Source: Fundidesulfovibrio terrae (lineage in GTDB: Bacteria; Desulfobacterota; Desulfovibrionia; Desulfovibrionales; Desulfovibrionaceae). From it: 64,000 nt of DNA. Within the stretch, counting starts at the first letter, position 1. The number at the start of each line of letters is the position of its first letter. The position numbers and the translations under genes are program-made. The notes under the pieces are model-generated. The model was not told the DNA's origin. It worked only from the letters and a program-made list of their open reading frames with translations, and ran no database searches. Below, piece after piece: positions 15,720-23,636 of this stretch. The stretch covers positions 1,132,644 to 1,196,643 of the forward strand of contig NZ_JAKZFS010000001.1 in NCBI RefSeq assembly GCF_022808915.1, read 5' to 3'.

Positions 15720-18056
15720 TTAATCTGCATTGGCTTCCGCGAGAATGGATAATTGCCCAAAAAAGGCCTGCCCAAGGGATATGCATCCATCCCCAGGAGG
15801 TTCATATTTATGCATAATGATAGTAATTCCTAGTCTGTTCAGCATCGACACCATATTTGAACACAGGATTTTATTCAAGAAAACGCCTCCGCTGAGAACG
15901 ACATGCTTTGTGCCAAAACGGTTGCACAATGTTCCGGCGGCCTGGGCCAAGCCCGTAGACAAGCCTTTATGGAAACGGCCGCTGGCCACGGAGGCGGGTA
16001 CGCCCCGCAGGGCGTCGTCTGCCGCCTGGCCGAAGAGGTCCAGGGTGTCCAGCTCGAGCATGCCGCCGGATTCGCGCGCGCCGCAGCGATACCCATCCTG
16101 GGCTGCCGCGTCCCGTACATGCTCGAGCATGATGGCCGCCTGCCCCTCGTAGCTTATGCGGGTGCACACACCCAGCACCGCGCTCACCGCATCGAAGAGC
16201 CTGCCGCAACTGGTGGTGCGCGGGCTGTTGACGCCCTTGTCCAGCATGGCCGCCACGAGCCCCGCCTCCTGTTCGTGGCCCTTAAGCCAGTCCCAGCCTT
16301 CCGACAGCGGGTCGCGCCCCATGGCGCGCAGGTAGGCCAGGGCCATCCTCCACGGCTGGCGAATGGCCGCCTCGCCACCGGGCAGGCGCACCTGAGAGAA
16401 ATGCCCCACCCGGCGCATGACCAGCCTTGCCGGGTCCACGTACAGGAATTCTCCGCCCCAGATGGTCCCGTCCTCGCCGTAGCCGGATCCGTCCAGGGTC
16501 AGGCCCAGCACCGGCTCCATGAGCCGGTTGTCCGCCAACGCGGCGAAGACGTGGGCGAAATGGTGCTGCAGGCGCTTGACCGGCAGCCCGCTCTCCTCCA
16601 GGGCGTAACGGGTGGAGAGGTAGTCGGGGTGCAGGTCCGCCACGACCAGCTCCGGCTTCACCTGGAGGATGCATTCCAGATGGGCGATCACCTCCTTGTG
16701 GAAAGCGGCGGTCTCCATGTTCTGCATGTCGCCGATGTGTTGGCTCAAGAATGCCTGGTCGCCCTTGGTCAGGCAGACGGTGTTCTTGAGTTCCGGTCCC
16801 ACCCCCAGCACGCTCGGACCCTTCGAGGGCAGAAAAACCGGCGCCGGCGTGAACCCCCTGGCCCTGCGCAGGAACTGCAGGTTCGCTTCGCCCGGTTCCG
16901 GGCGCAGGAAGCGCACCACGGAATCATCGGTGCGCACCAGGATGTCCCGGTTGTGGAACAGGAACAGGTCCGCGATGCTCCCGAGCCTCCCGAATGCCTC
17001 GCGGTTGCCGAGGGAGATGGGCTCCGAGCTCAGGTTGCCGCTGGTCATGACCAAGACAGCCGGGCCGCCGGAAAGGTTACACATTTCCCGCAGGAGGACG
17101 TGGTGCAAAGGGGTGTAGGGCAGCATGGCCCCCAACTGGACCGTGTCGGGCGAGACGTCGGGCGAGAGCGGGGAGCCGGGCCGTAAGTCCACAAGCACGA
17201 TGGGGCGTTCGCGCCCAGAGAGCATGGCGGCCTCTTCCGGGGGAACGTCCGCCAAAAGCGAGAGCGTCTCCAGGTCCGGGACCATGACCGCAAGAGGCTT
17301 GGAGGGGCGCTTCTTGCGGCGGCGCAGTTCGGCCACGGCGGCATGATTCAGGGCGTCGGCGGCGAGGTGGAACCCTCCCAGGCCTTTCAGAGCCAGGATC
17401 TTGCCAGAGGCCAGGGCCTTGGCGGCGCGTTCCACGGCCTTGGGCCCTTCCGCCAGGGTTTTGCCCTTGCGGCCGGCGAGCCAGACCTTGGGGCCGCAGA
17501 CCGGGCAGGCGTTGGGCTGGGCGTGGAAGCGGCGGTCCATGGGGTCTTCGTACTCGCGCTCGCAGTCGGGGCAGAGGGGGAAGCAGGCCATGGACGTAGT
17601 GGCGCGGTCGTAGGGCAGGCGTTTGGTGATGGTGTAGCGCGGACCGCAGTTGGTGCAGTTGGTGAACGGGTAGCGGAAACGGCGGTTGGTGGGATCGGCC
17701 ATGTCCGCGAGGCAGTCGGGGCAGGTGGCCACGTCGGGGCTGACCAGCACGTGGTGGCCCTGGCCCGCCACGGTCGCGCGTATGGCGAACCCGGTTTCTT
17801 CGGGGACGGGGGGGACGCTCTCGCGGGAGTGCTCCACGATCATGGCCAGGGGCGGCAGGGTGTCGATAAGGTCTGCGGCGAAAGCGTCGAGTGGAGAACG
17901 CTCTTTCGCCTGCACCTCGATGACCACGCCTTCGGGGGCGTTCAGGACGAATCCCGAGAGAGCATGCTGCGTTGCGAGGCGGAAGACGAACGGGCGGAAA
18001 CCAACGCCCTGGACCCGGCCGATGACGACATGGCGATCACGATGGAGTGCGGACAT
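15720..18056 (-). CDS. hypF: carbamoyltransferase HypF, [NiFe]-hydrogenase maturation
   Basis: The protein has 778 residues in normal domain order: acylphosphatase (GRVQGVGFRPFVFRLA), two CX2C-X18-CX2C zinc fingers (CPDC...CTNC and CPLCPDC...CPVC regions), a YrdC-like nucleotide-binding domain (LALKGLGGFHLAADA) and a Kae1/TobZ-like C-terminal domain (HHFAH, LDGSGYG, LSGGVF). It makes carbamoyl-AMP from carbamoyl phosphate and passes the group to HypE for the CN ligands of the Ni-Fe centre. The last ~50 codons are AT-rich relative to the rest of the gene, matching the gap beyond. No other hyp gene is adjacent. Confidence 0.97.
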   Translation of the reverse strand: MSALHRDRHVVIGRVQGVGFRPFVFRLATQHALSGFVLNAPEGVVIEVQAKERSPLDAFAADLIDTLPPLAMIVEHSRESVPPVPEETGFAIRATVAGQGHHVLVSPDVATCPDCLADMADPTNRRFRYPFTNCTNCGPRYTITKRLPYDRATTSMACFPLCPDCEREYEDPMDRRFHAQPNACPVCGPKVWLAGRKGKTLAEGPKAVERAAKALASGKILALKGLGGFHLAADALNHAAVAELRRRKKRPSKPLAVMVPDLETLSLLADVPPEEAAMLSGRERPIVLVDLRPGSPLSPDVSPDTVQLGAMLPYTPLHHVLLREMCNLSGGPAVLVMTSGNLSSEPISLGNREAFGRLGSIADLFLFHNRDILVRTDDSVVRFLRPEPGEANLQFLRRARGFTPAPVFLPSKGPSVLGVGPELKNTVCLTKGDQAFLSQHIGDMQNMETAAFHKEVIAHLECILQVKPELVVADLHPDYLSTRYALEESGLPVKRLQHHFAHVFAALADNRLMEPVLGLTLDGSGYGEDGTIWGGEFLYVDPARLVMRRVGHFSQVRLPGGEAAIRQPWRMALAYLRAMGRDPLSEGWDWLKGHEQEAGLVAAMLDKGVNSPRTTSCGRLFDAVSAVLGVCTRISYEGQAAIMLEHVRDAAAQDGYRCGARESGGMLELDTLDLFGQAADDALRGVPASVASGRFHKGLSTGLAQAAGTLCNRFGTKHVVLSGGVFLNKILCSNMVSMLNRLGITIIMHKYEPPGDGCISLGQAFFGQLSILAEANAD

Positions 18057-18130
18057 GATGGCGCAGGCTACATCAAGGCGGAGGAAGAGGAAAGCTAGGT
18101 AGGAGGACGCTCCCCGCGAAGTCTATTGAG

Positions 18131-18167
18131 GGTCCAGGGGGATCATCCCCCTGGCCGCCGGAGGCGT
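18131..18167. repeat. dispersed stem-loop repeat, copy 1
   Basis: Stem CCAGGGGGA / TCCCCCTGG followed by GCCGCCGGAGGC, directly after the 3' end of the DUF362 gene. It is the most diverged of four related copies (others near 21769, 23589, 35561). Confidence 0.65.
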
Positions 18168-18170
18168 TCT

Positions 18171-19091
18171 TCAGTTCTTCCCCCCGCACAGCCTGACGCA
18201 CAGGCTCCTGATCCGCCCCTTCACGAAACGCGCGGGCTGGAAGGCGATGGGCGCGAGCTTTCCCGGCAGGACGAATCCCCCGGTCTTGAACGCATCCGGT
18301 GACGCCAGGGGGTACGCCACCTCGCGTAGGAGCCCTCGCCGTCCGGCTTCACACCCAAGGGGCGTGGCGTCCGGGGCCAGGCCCAGCACGGCGGCAAGGG
18401 CCGTATCCAGGGCCACGGGGTCGGCGGCCGCTCCAAGAAGCCCCAGTTCATACGGCCTGCCCTTGGCCGGACCGCTCACGTGCATGGCCAGGATCCCGTC
18501 CACCAGGCTCACCGAGCGCGGCATGGCCCGGCAGACGTCCATGATCATGCTCTCAAAGCGGGTGCCTTTCTCGCCGTGCACCTGATGCGCCCAGGATTTG
18601 CGGAATCCGGCCACGCAGCCGAAGAAGTTCTTCACGGCCAGGGTGAGGAGCATCTGGTCATGCACCTTGAAGCGCGGGACGTTGATGATGAAACGCGCGT
18701 CCAGGGCCTGGGAGGCTACGCCGATGGAGCCGCCCTGGGTCAGGCGCAGCTGGCGCGGACGGGTGAAGTTGACGAGGGTGGCGGGCAGGCCGGCGAGGGC
18801 CTTGTCCATACCGCAGGCGCGGGCCACGATGCGTCCCGTGCCGAAGGCCGGGGAGTCGCCCACCAGGGCGTGCGCGCCGCAGTCGGCCAGGTAGCGGCAG
18901 ACCGCGCGCACCACCTCGGGGCGGGTGCAGGAGAGGGACGTGTTGGAGGGCGCGACGAGGTTGGGCTTGACCAGCACGCGGTCGCCCCGGGCTGGACGGC
19001 AGCCCGAGAGTTCAAGCAGCCGTGCCGCCGCGGCGTCCAATCCTGGTACGTCGTAGGAGTCCAGCCGTTGCAGAAAAACGTCCGTGGGCAT
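18171..19091 (-). CDS. DUF362 domain-containing protein
   Basis: The protein has 306 residues. It matches the DUF362 family: VLVKPNLVAPSN near the N-terminus, VGDSPAFGTG, FIINVPRFKVHDQMLLTLAVKN and LVDGILAMHVSGPAKG. Family members are often fused to ferredoxin domains; this one is not, although several cysteines occur. The biochemical role is unknown; nickel/iron-sulfur or anaerobic metabolism has been suggested for relatives. It is followed by a stem-loop repeat that could terminate transcription. Confidence 0.85.
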   Translation of the reverse strand: MPTDVFLQRLDSYDVPGLDAAAARLLELSGCRPARGDRVLVKPNLVAPSNTSLSCTRPEVVRAVCRYLADCGAHALVGDSPAFGTGRIVARACGMDKALAGLPATLVNFTRPRQLRLTQGGSIGVASQALDARFIINVPRFKVHDQMLLTLAVKNFFGCVAGFRKSWAHQVHGEKGTRFESMIMDVCRAMPRSVSLVDGILAMHVSGPAKGRPYELGLLGAAADPVALDTALAAVLGLAPDATPLGCEAGRRGLLREVAYPLASPDAFKTGGFVLPGKLAPIAFQPARFVKGRIRSLCVRLCGGKN

Positions 19092-19118
19092 GGAGCCAGA
19101 CTACACACAAGCCCTGGT

Positions 19119-19658
19119 CTAGCCAAGCAGGCGCCCAGGCAACTGCCCAAGCAGATGCATGATCGCCCGCATGAAGGCGGGCAGGTCCGAGGGTTTGCGC
19201 GACGTGACCAGCTTCCCGTCCACGACGACCTCGGAATCCTCGTACAGGGCTCCCGCCGTCTTGAGTTCCCCGGCCACGGATGCGGAGCAGGTGGCCCTGC
19301 GCCCGGCCAGCAGCCCGGCCGAAGCGAGCACCTGCGGCCCATGGCAGATGGCCGCGATGGGAAGGCCGGCTGCCGCGAAATCCCTGGTTATGTCCAGCGC
19401 CTCGGGGATATCGCGCAGGTGCGACGGGGCCATCCCCCCCGGCAGGACCAGCAGGGCGTAATCCTGGGAGGCCGGCCGCGCCAAGTCGTTCAGGGAGAGC
19501 TCGGCCTGCACGGTGTATCCGTGCTTGCCCGTGACCGCTCCGGCCTTGGGCGCGGAAATGTCCACCTGGAAACCGGCTTCCTGGAGCCGGTAGTAGGGAT
19601 AGAGCAGTTCCGAATCCTCGAATCCGTTCGCCGTCAAGATGAGCGCCCGTGGTTTCAT
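19119..19658 (-). CDS. DJ-1/PfpI family protein
   Basis: The product is 179 residues with the PfpI/DJ-1 fold signature: ALILTANGFEDSELLYPYYRL, LLVLPGGMAP and the nucleophile elbow AICHGPQ with its cysteine. Members are cysteine-dependent hydrolases, glyoxalases or deglycases; the precise activity cannot be assigned. It lies 33 bp after ilvB on the same strand and may be co-transcribed. Confidence 0.9.
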   Translation of the reverse strand: MKPRALILTANGFEDSELLYPYYRLQEAGFQVDISAPKAGAVTGKHGYTVQAELSLNDLARPASQDYALLVLPGGMAPSHLRDIPEALDITRDFAAAGLPIAAICHGPQVLASAGLLAGRRATCSASVAGELKTAGALYEDSEVVVDGKLVTSRKPSDLPAFMRAIMHLLGQLPGRLLG

Positions 19659-19691
19659 GAGGTGGCCTCGCGGGGACAGTTTTCATGGAGC

Positions 19692-21464
19692 CTACCTCAT
19701 GTTCGCGGCTTCGGGCAACGCTTCTCCGCGCGCAGCCGGATGGCCGTGCAGCATCTCGGAATTGGCCGCGCCGGGAGGCACCATGGGGAAGACCATGGCG
19801 CCTGGATCCACGCGGGCGTGGATGAGCACCGGCACCGGGGCGTTGAGGGCGTCTTCCAGGGCGGCGGCGGGATCGTCGCAGGCGTCCAGGTTCAGCCCGG
19901 TGACGCCGAAGGCTTCGGCCAGGGCGGCGAAGTCGGTCCCCCGGGAGTAGCGAGACGCGCTCTTGCGCGCGAAAAAGAGCTTCTGCTGCTGCGCCACCAG
20001 GCCCAGGCTCTGGTTGTCCAGCACCACGATCTTCACGTTGGCCCCGGTTTCGGCCAGGGTGGCCAGTTCCTGGATGTTCATCTTGAGGCTGCCGTCGCCG
20101 GAGAAGCAGACCACCTGGGCCTGGGGATCGGCCAGGGCCGCTCCGATGGCCGCGGGGAGCCCGAATCCCATCACCCCGAGACCGCCGGAGGTGAGCCAGC
20201 GGCCCGGCGTGCGGTACGGGAAGCTCTGGGCCACGAACATCTGGTGCTGGCCCACGTCGGTGACGATGACCGCATCCGGGCGGAGCCTTGCGGCCACGTC
20301 CGTGATGACGCTGCGGGCGCAGCCGGCGCAGTTGGCGGCCCCGGCCATGGGAGCTTCGGCCTTGAACCGGGTGATGACGCTGCGGGCGCAGCCGGCGCAG
20401 TTGGCGGCCCCGGCCATGGGAGCTTCGGCCTTGAACCGGGTGATGCGCGAGAGCCAGTCGCGGCGTTCGCGCCGTTCGGCCAGGGGCAGGATGGCCGCCA
20501 GGGCCTGGGCGGCCTCGCAGGCGATCCCCAGGTCGGCGCGCAGGATGCGCCCGAGCTCCGAGGGGTCCAGGTTGATGTGGACGATTTTGGCCTTGGGGCA
20601 GAAGGTCTCGGGCCTGCCGGTGGCCCGGTCGTCGAAGCGGCTGCCCACGGCGACGAGCAGGTCGCACTCGGCCAGGGCGGCGTTGGCCCAGGGATGGCCG
20701 TGCATGCCGTGCATGCCCAGGCTCAGGCGGTGCGCGGCCGGGAGCGCGCCCAGGCCCATGAGCGTCATGGTCACGGGGATGTTGGCCTTCTCGGCCAGGC
20801 GGCGGGCCAGCTCCGGGGCGTTGCCCTTGGCGGCCCCGCCTCCCAGGAGCAACACCGGGCGGGAGGCCGCGTTGATCATGGCCGCCGCGCGGGAGGCGTC
20901 CCAGTTGCTGATCACTCGCGGCGCGGCGGGAGTCTCCTCGGGGTGCTCCTCTTCCTTGAAATCCTGGGCCTGCACGTCCTTGGGGATGTCCAGCACCACT
21001 GGGCCAGGCCTGCCCTCGGCGGCGACGCGGAAGGCCCAGGCCAGGGCCTCGGGCAGCTCGGAGGCGTGGCGCACCATGCGCCCGGCCTTGGCTACGGGAC
21101 GGGTCACCTCCACGATGTCCACCTCTTGGAATGCCTCGGTGCCGATCATGGAAAGCGGCACCTGTCCGGTGATGCAGACCAGGGGCACGCTGTCGCGCCT
21201 GGCGTCGGCGATGGCCGTGACCAGGTTGGTGGCGCCAGGGCCGGAGGTGGCCAGGCAGACGCCGGGGCGGCCGGTGAGGCGGGCCATGCCCTGGGCCATG
21301 AAGGCCGCGCCTTGCTCGTGGCGGGCCAGCACATGGCGGACGGCGCTCTGCTGGGCCAGGGCGTCGTAGAGGGGCAGGATGGAGCCGCCGGGGATGCCCG
21401 CGACGGTGCGCACACCCTGTTCTGCAAGGAATTTCACTGTGTAGCGCGCGCCGGTGATGCTCAT
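19692..21464 (-). CDS. ilvB: acetolactate synthase, catalytic subunit, with 23-residue internal tandem duplication
   Basis: The protein has 590 residues with the three thiamine-diphosphate enzyme domains: the N-terminal PYR domain (catalytic Glu region ARHEQGAAFMAQG), the central domain, and the C-terminal PP domain (TDVGQHQMFVAQ, GLPAAIGAAL, GDGSLKMN). It condenses two pyruvates to acetolactate in Val/Leu/Ile synthesis. Residues ~342-387, in the linker before the PP domain, are two identical copies of a 23-residue block (ITRFKAEAPMAGAANCAG...), encoded by a perfect 69-bp tandem repeat. The start has GAGGAGG. The transcript begins with a Val/Leu-codon leader ORF and attenuator. No ilvN small subunit is adjacent. 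Confidence 0.95.
   Translation of the reverse strand: MSITGARYTVKFLAEQGVRTVAGIPGGSILPLYDALAQQSAVRHVLARHEQGAAFMAQGMARLTGRPGVCLATSGPGATNLVTAIADARRDSVPLVCITGQVPLSMIGTEAFQEVDIVEVTRPVAKAGRMVRHASELPEALAWAFRVAAEGRPGPVVLDIPKDVQAQDFKEEEHPEETPAAPRVISNWDASRAAAMINAASRPVLLLGGGAAKGNAPELARRLAEKANIPVTMTLMGLGALPAAHRLSLGMHGMHGHPWANAALAECDLLVAVGSRFDDRATGRPETFCPKAKIVHINLDPSELGRILRADLGIACEAAQALAAILPLAERRERRDWLSRITRFKAEAPMAGAANCAGCARSVITRFKAEAPMAGAANCAGCARSVITDVAARLRPDAVIVTDVGQHQMFVAQSFPYRTPGRWLTSGGLGVMGFGLPAAIGAALADPQAQVVCFSGDGSLKMNIQELATLAETGANVKIVVLDNQSLGLVAQQQKLFFARKSASRYSRGTDFAALAEAFGVTGLNLDACDDPAAALEDALNAPVPVLIHARVDPGAMVFPMVPPGAANSEMLHGHPAARGEALPEAANMR
20302..20445. repeat. perfect 69-bp tandem duplication inside ilvB
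   Basis: Unit 1 (20302-20370) and unit 2 (20371-20439) are identical, and GTGATG at 20440-20445 begins a third period. The period is a multiple of three, so the reading frame is kept. The absence of any mismatch implies a very recent event or an assembly error. Confidence 0.97.
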
Positions 21465-21522
21465 GATCGACCTCCTCAGTGTCTGTCCGGGCGGTCCGGC
21501 TGGAGGTCTGGCGCTTGCCTGA

Positions 21523-21561
21523 GAAACGAAAAACCCCCGCCGGCTGACCGCCGGGGGGGTT
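21523..21561 (-). terminator. ilvB transcription attenuator
   Basis: On the minus strand AACCCCC-CCGGC pairs with GCCGG-(C bulge)-GGGGGTT, followed by TTTCGTTTC. It lies between the leader ORF stop (21597) and the ilvB start (21464), the expected position of an attenuator. Confidence 0.85.
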
Positions 21562-21596
21562 GAGGTTACGATGTCACGTACTGGTCACAACCCGCG

Positions 21597-21680
21597 TTAA
21601 GCGGCCGCAAGAACTCCCTGGCGTACTACGACTAGGACGCTGAACATGGAGGTGGCGGTGCGGGTCATGCTGGTTTGCAT
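21597..21680 (-). CDS. ilvB leader peptide (27 aa)
   Basis: A 27-codon frame, ATG at 21680 and TAA at 21597, whose middle reads SVLVVVRQGVLAAA with five Val and two Leu codons, including CTA, GTA, GTT and CTT that look rare for this GC-rich DNA. It resembles the enterobacterial ilvB leader in having a VVVR run. It stands ~36 bp before a terminator hairpin and ~130 bp before ilvB. Ribosome stalling at scarce Val/Leu tRNA would favour an antiterminator; this mechanism is known for ilv leaders and inferred here. The ribosome site is weak, and the promoter position suggests a nearly leaderless start. Confidence 0.8.
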   Translation of the reverse strand: MQTSMTRTATSMFSVLVVVRQGVLAAA

Positions 21681-21686
21681 GGGGTC

Positions 21687-21715
21687 CGCCTACGCCCGGC
21701 CGGAAATTCTGTCAA
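21687..21715 (-). promoter_or_regulatory. possible ilvB leader promoter
   Basis: Minus-strand TTGACA (21710-21715, perfect) with a 17-bp spacer to TAGGCG (21687-21692, weak). Transcription would start close to the leader ATG. Confidence 0.4.
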
Positions 21716-21768
21716 CACGGGAGGGGCGGCTTGGGACGGAAAATTACGGAGGCAGGAGGTGCGGGGGA

Positions 21769-21813
21769 GCCGCCGGCGGCCAAAGGGGCAAGCCCCTTTG
21801 GAATCCCATATAG
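21769..21813. repeat. dispersed stem-loop repeat, copy 2 (inverted)
   Basis: GCCGCCGGCGGCCAAAGGGG, loop CAAG, CCCCTTTGG then AATCCCATATA. It is the same element as the copies at 23589 and 35561 but in the opposite orientation, 3 bp beyond the umuC stop codon. Confidence 0.8.
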
Positions 21814-21816
21814 GGG

Positions 21817-23076
21817 TCAGGCCAGCGCGACGGGCAGTTCGGCCCAGGAGGTGGTGTAGCGGGGCGAGCGCATGGCCTGGCGCATCCGCCAGGGCCGCTC
21901 CACCCCCCAGGACGCGGGGAAGACCGTCTCGCGACCCCATTTGGCGTTCACCCGGTCCAGCACGGCCATGAGCCTGTCTGGGCGCGGGTCCGGCTCACGC
22001 AGAAGCGGCAGCTGGGCCGTGCCCTCGCCCTCGATGCCCGTCAGCATCACTCCGGCCTTCTTGTAGCGCAGGCCCGGACGGAAGATGCGCGCGAGAACGT
22101 CGGTCCCAAGGCGTGCGATGCGTACGGAGTCCGACGTGGCTTGGCCGAGCGCCCGAGCCAGGCTCGCGCTGTAGGGCGTTTCTCCTGGAAACGATGCGTA
22201 CGCCTGCACCCAGACCGTGATGGCCGAGGCCTGCTCCTGCCTAGCTCTCAGCTTGGCGGCTGCGGTTCCGGCGTAATGGCTCACGGCCTCGCGCATGTCC
22301 TCGATGCGGGTGACCGGAACGCCGAAGGAGCGCGAGAATATCACGGATTTCCTGGGCTGCGGGGCCGTCGCAAGCGAGATGCAGGGCCTTCCGCGAAGCT
22401 CCAGCCAGGTCTGCAGGCCCGTGATGGTCATCAACGCCTTGACGCTACCCTGGCTCATGCGGGTGAAGTCCAGGGCCGTGCGCACCCCGCGCGCCATGAG
22501 ACGCTCCGCGTGGCGCCGCCCGATGCCCCAGACGCTCCCCACGGGGAGGAGGGCGAGAATCTCTTCCAGCTCCGGACCCTGCGGCAGGCGCAGCACCCCG
22601 TCTCCGGCCGGGTCCTTCTTGGCCAGCCTGTTGGCGGCCTTGGCCAGGGTCTTGGTCACGCCGATGCCGATGGACACCTCGATGCCGGTGGCCCGCTTCA
22701 CGGCCCGGCGAACGGTCCGGGCGGTCTCCTCCGGCGTGCCGGGCATGCCCGACAGGTCCAGGAAGGCCTCGTCGATGGAATAGACCTCCATGCGCGGCAC
22801 CAGCGTCTCGGCCGTTGCCATCACCCGCGAGGACATGTCGCCGTACAGGGCGTAGTTGGAGGAGAACACCGCCACTCCGTGCCTGGCGAACAGCTGGCGG
22901 CATTTGAACTCCGGCGCGCCCATGGGGATGTCCAGGGCTTTGGCCTCGGCCGAACGGGCGATGATGCAGCCGTCGTTGTTGGAGAGCACCACCACGGGCC
23001 GTCCGGCCAGGGACGGATCGAAGGCGCGCTCGCAGGAGGCGTAGAAGTTGTTGCAGTCCATCAGGGCGATGGGCAT
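21817..23076 (-). CDS. umuC: Y-family DNA polymerase V catalytic subunit
   Basis: The protein has 419 residues. Y-family motifs are clear: [42 protein letters not shown] (catalytic acidic pair) and a UmuC-type C-terminal region. It performs error-prone translesion synthesis with UmuD' during the SOS response. The length and the NNDGC motif place it in UmuC rather than DinB. It starts 5 bp after umuD, in one operon. Confidence 0.96.
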   Translation of the reverse strand: MPIALMDCNNFYASCERAFDPSLAGRPVVVLSNNDGCIIARSAEAKALDIPMGAPEFKCRQLFARHGVAVFSSNYALYGDMSSRVMATAETLVPRMEVYSIDEAFLDLSGMPGTPEETARTVRRAVKRATGIEVSIGIGVTKTLAKAANRLAKKDPAGDGVLRLPQGPELEEILALLPVGSVWGIGRRHAERLMARGVRTALDFTRMSQGSVKALMTITGLQTWLELRGRPCISLATAPQPRKSVIFSRSFGVPVTRIEDMREAVSHYAGTAAAKLRARQEQASAITVWVQAYASFPGETPYSASLARALGQATSDSVRIARLGTDVLARIFRPGLRYKKAGVMLTGIEGEGTAQLPLLREPDPRPDRLMAVLDRVNAKWGRETVFPASWGVERPWRMRQAMRSPRYTTSWAELPVALA

Positions 23077-23081
23077 GGGCG

Positions 23082-23495
23082 TCAGAAGACGCCGCGCGGC
23101 GTCAGCTTGCGGATGACGTGGGTGGCCACGCCCCAGATTTCCACGGCGCGCTCATCTGTGATGGGGATGGGAGCGAAATCGGGGTTTTCCGCGGCCAGGG
23201 CCAGGGTGCGTCCAAGGCGCTTGAGGCGCTTGACCGTGAGGTCGCCGTCCACGGCGGCCACCACCACGTGGCCGGGCCTGGGCGTGACGGAACGGTCCAC
23301 CACCAGCAGGTCCCCGGTGGCGATGCCCGCCCCGCGCATGGATTCCCCCTGCACCCGGATGAAATAGGTGGAGGCGGGGTTTCTGACGAGGTGCTCGTTC
23401 AGGTCCAGCCGGGCGTCGAGATAGTCCTCGGCCGGGGAGGGGAATCCGGCCGTGGCGTCGATCAGCGGGAGGGAGAACGTTGTTGTGGCGGGCAT
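23082..23495 (-). CDS. umuD: UmuD-type S24 self-cleaving protein
   Basis: The product is 137 residues from the ATG at 23495. That start aligns with E. coli UmuD, although no clear ribosome site precedes it; an upstream GTG at 23561 would add 22 residues. The cleavage site ([11 protein letters not shown]), Ser in GESM and Lys in LTVKRLKRL are all present, so this copy should self-process with RecA* to the active UmuD'. It forms an operon with umuC. Confidence 0.93.
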   Translation of the reverse strand: MPATTTFSLPLIDATAGFPSPAEDYLDARLDLNEHLVRNPASTYFIRVQGESMRGAGIATGDLLVVDRSVTPRPGHVVVAAVDGDLTVKRLKRLGRTLALAAENPDFAPIPITDERAVEIWGVATHVIRKLTPRGVF

Positions 23496-23588
23496 GACGA
23501 AGTGTATAGTTTTGTATGACGATGCTGGCAAGGAAAATTTGTCTGCCGCGCCAGCCCCCACCCCCGCCGCCTGGACGCGAAGCTATAC

Positions 23589-23633
23589 GGGATTCCAAAG
23601 GGAGGAACTCCCTCTGGCCGCCGGAGGCCTCTT
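23589..23633. repeat. dispersed stem-loop repeat, copy 3
   Basis: GGGATTCCAAAGGGAG, loop GAA, CTCCCTCTGG, then GCCGCCGGAGGC. It lies immediately after the stop codon of the DUF255 gene; the stem has one mismatch. Confidence 0.8.
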
Positions 23634-23636
23634 CTC

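Noticed and set aside
18480-21563. A 1027-codon open frame on the plus strand opposite ilvB, PfpI and DUF362
   Set aside because: It is an antisense shadow of well-supported genes in GC-rich DNA; the product is low-complexity Gly/Arg/Ala/His-rich without any domain. Similar long shadows lie opposite the helicase (5381-7870), glnN (56692-59166) and the sialidase (59644-62160).
23480-23530. LexA box before umuD
   Set aside because: The AT-rich upstream stretch has no clear palindrome matching a known LexA site, and the LexA motif of this lineage is not known from this window.
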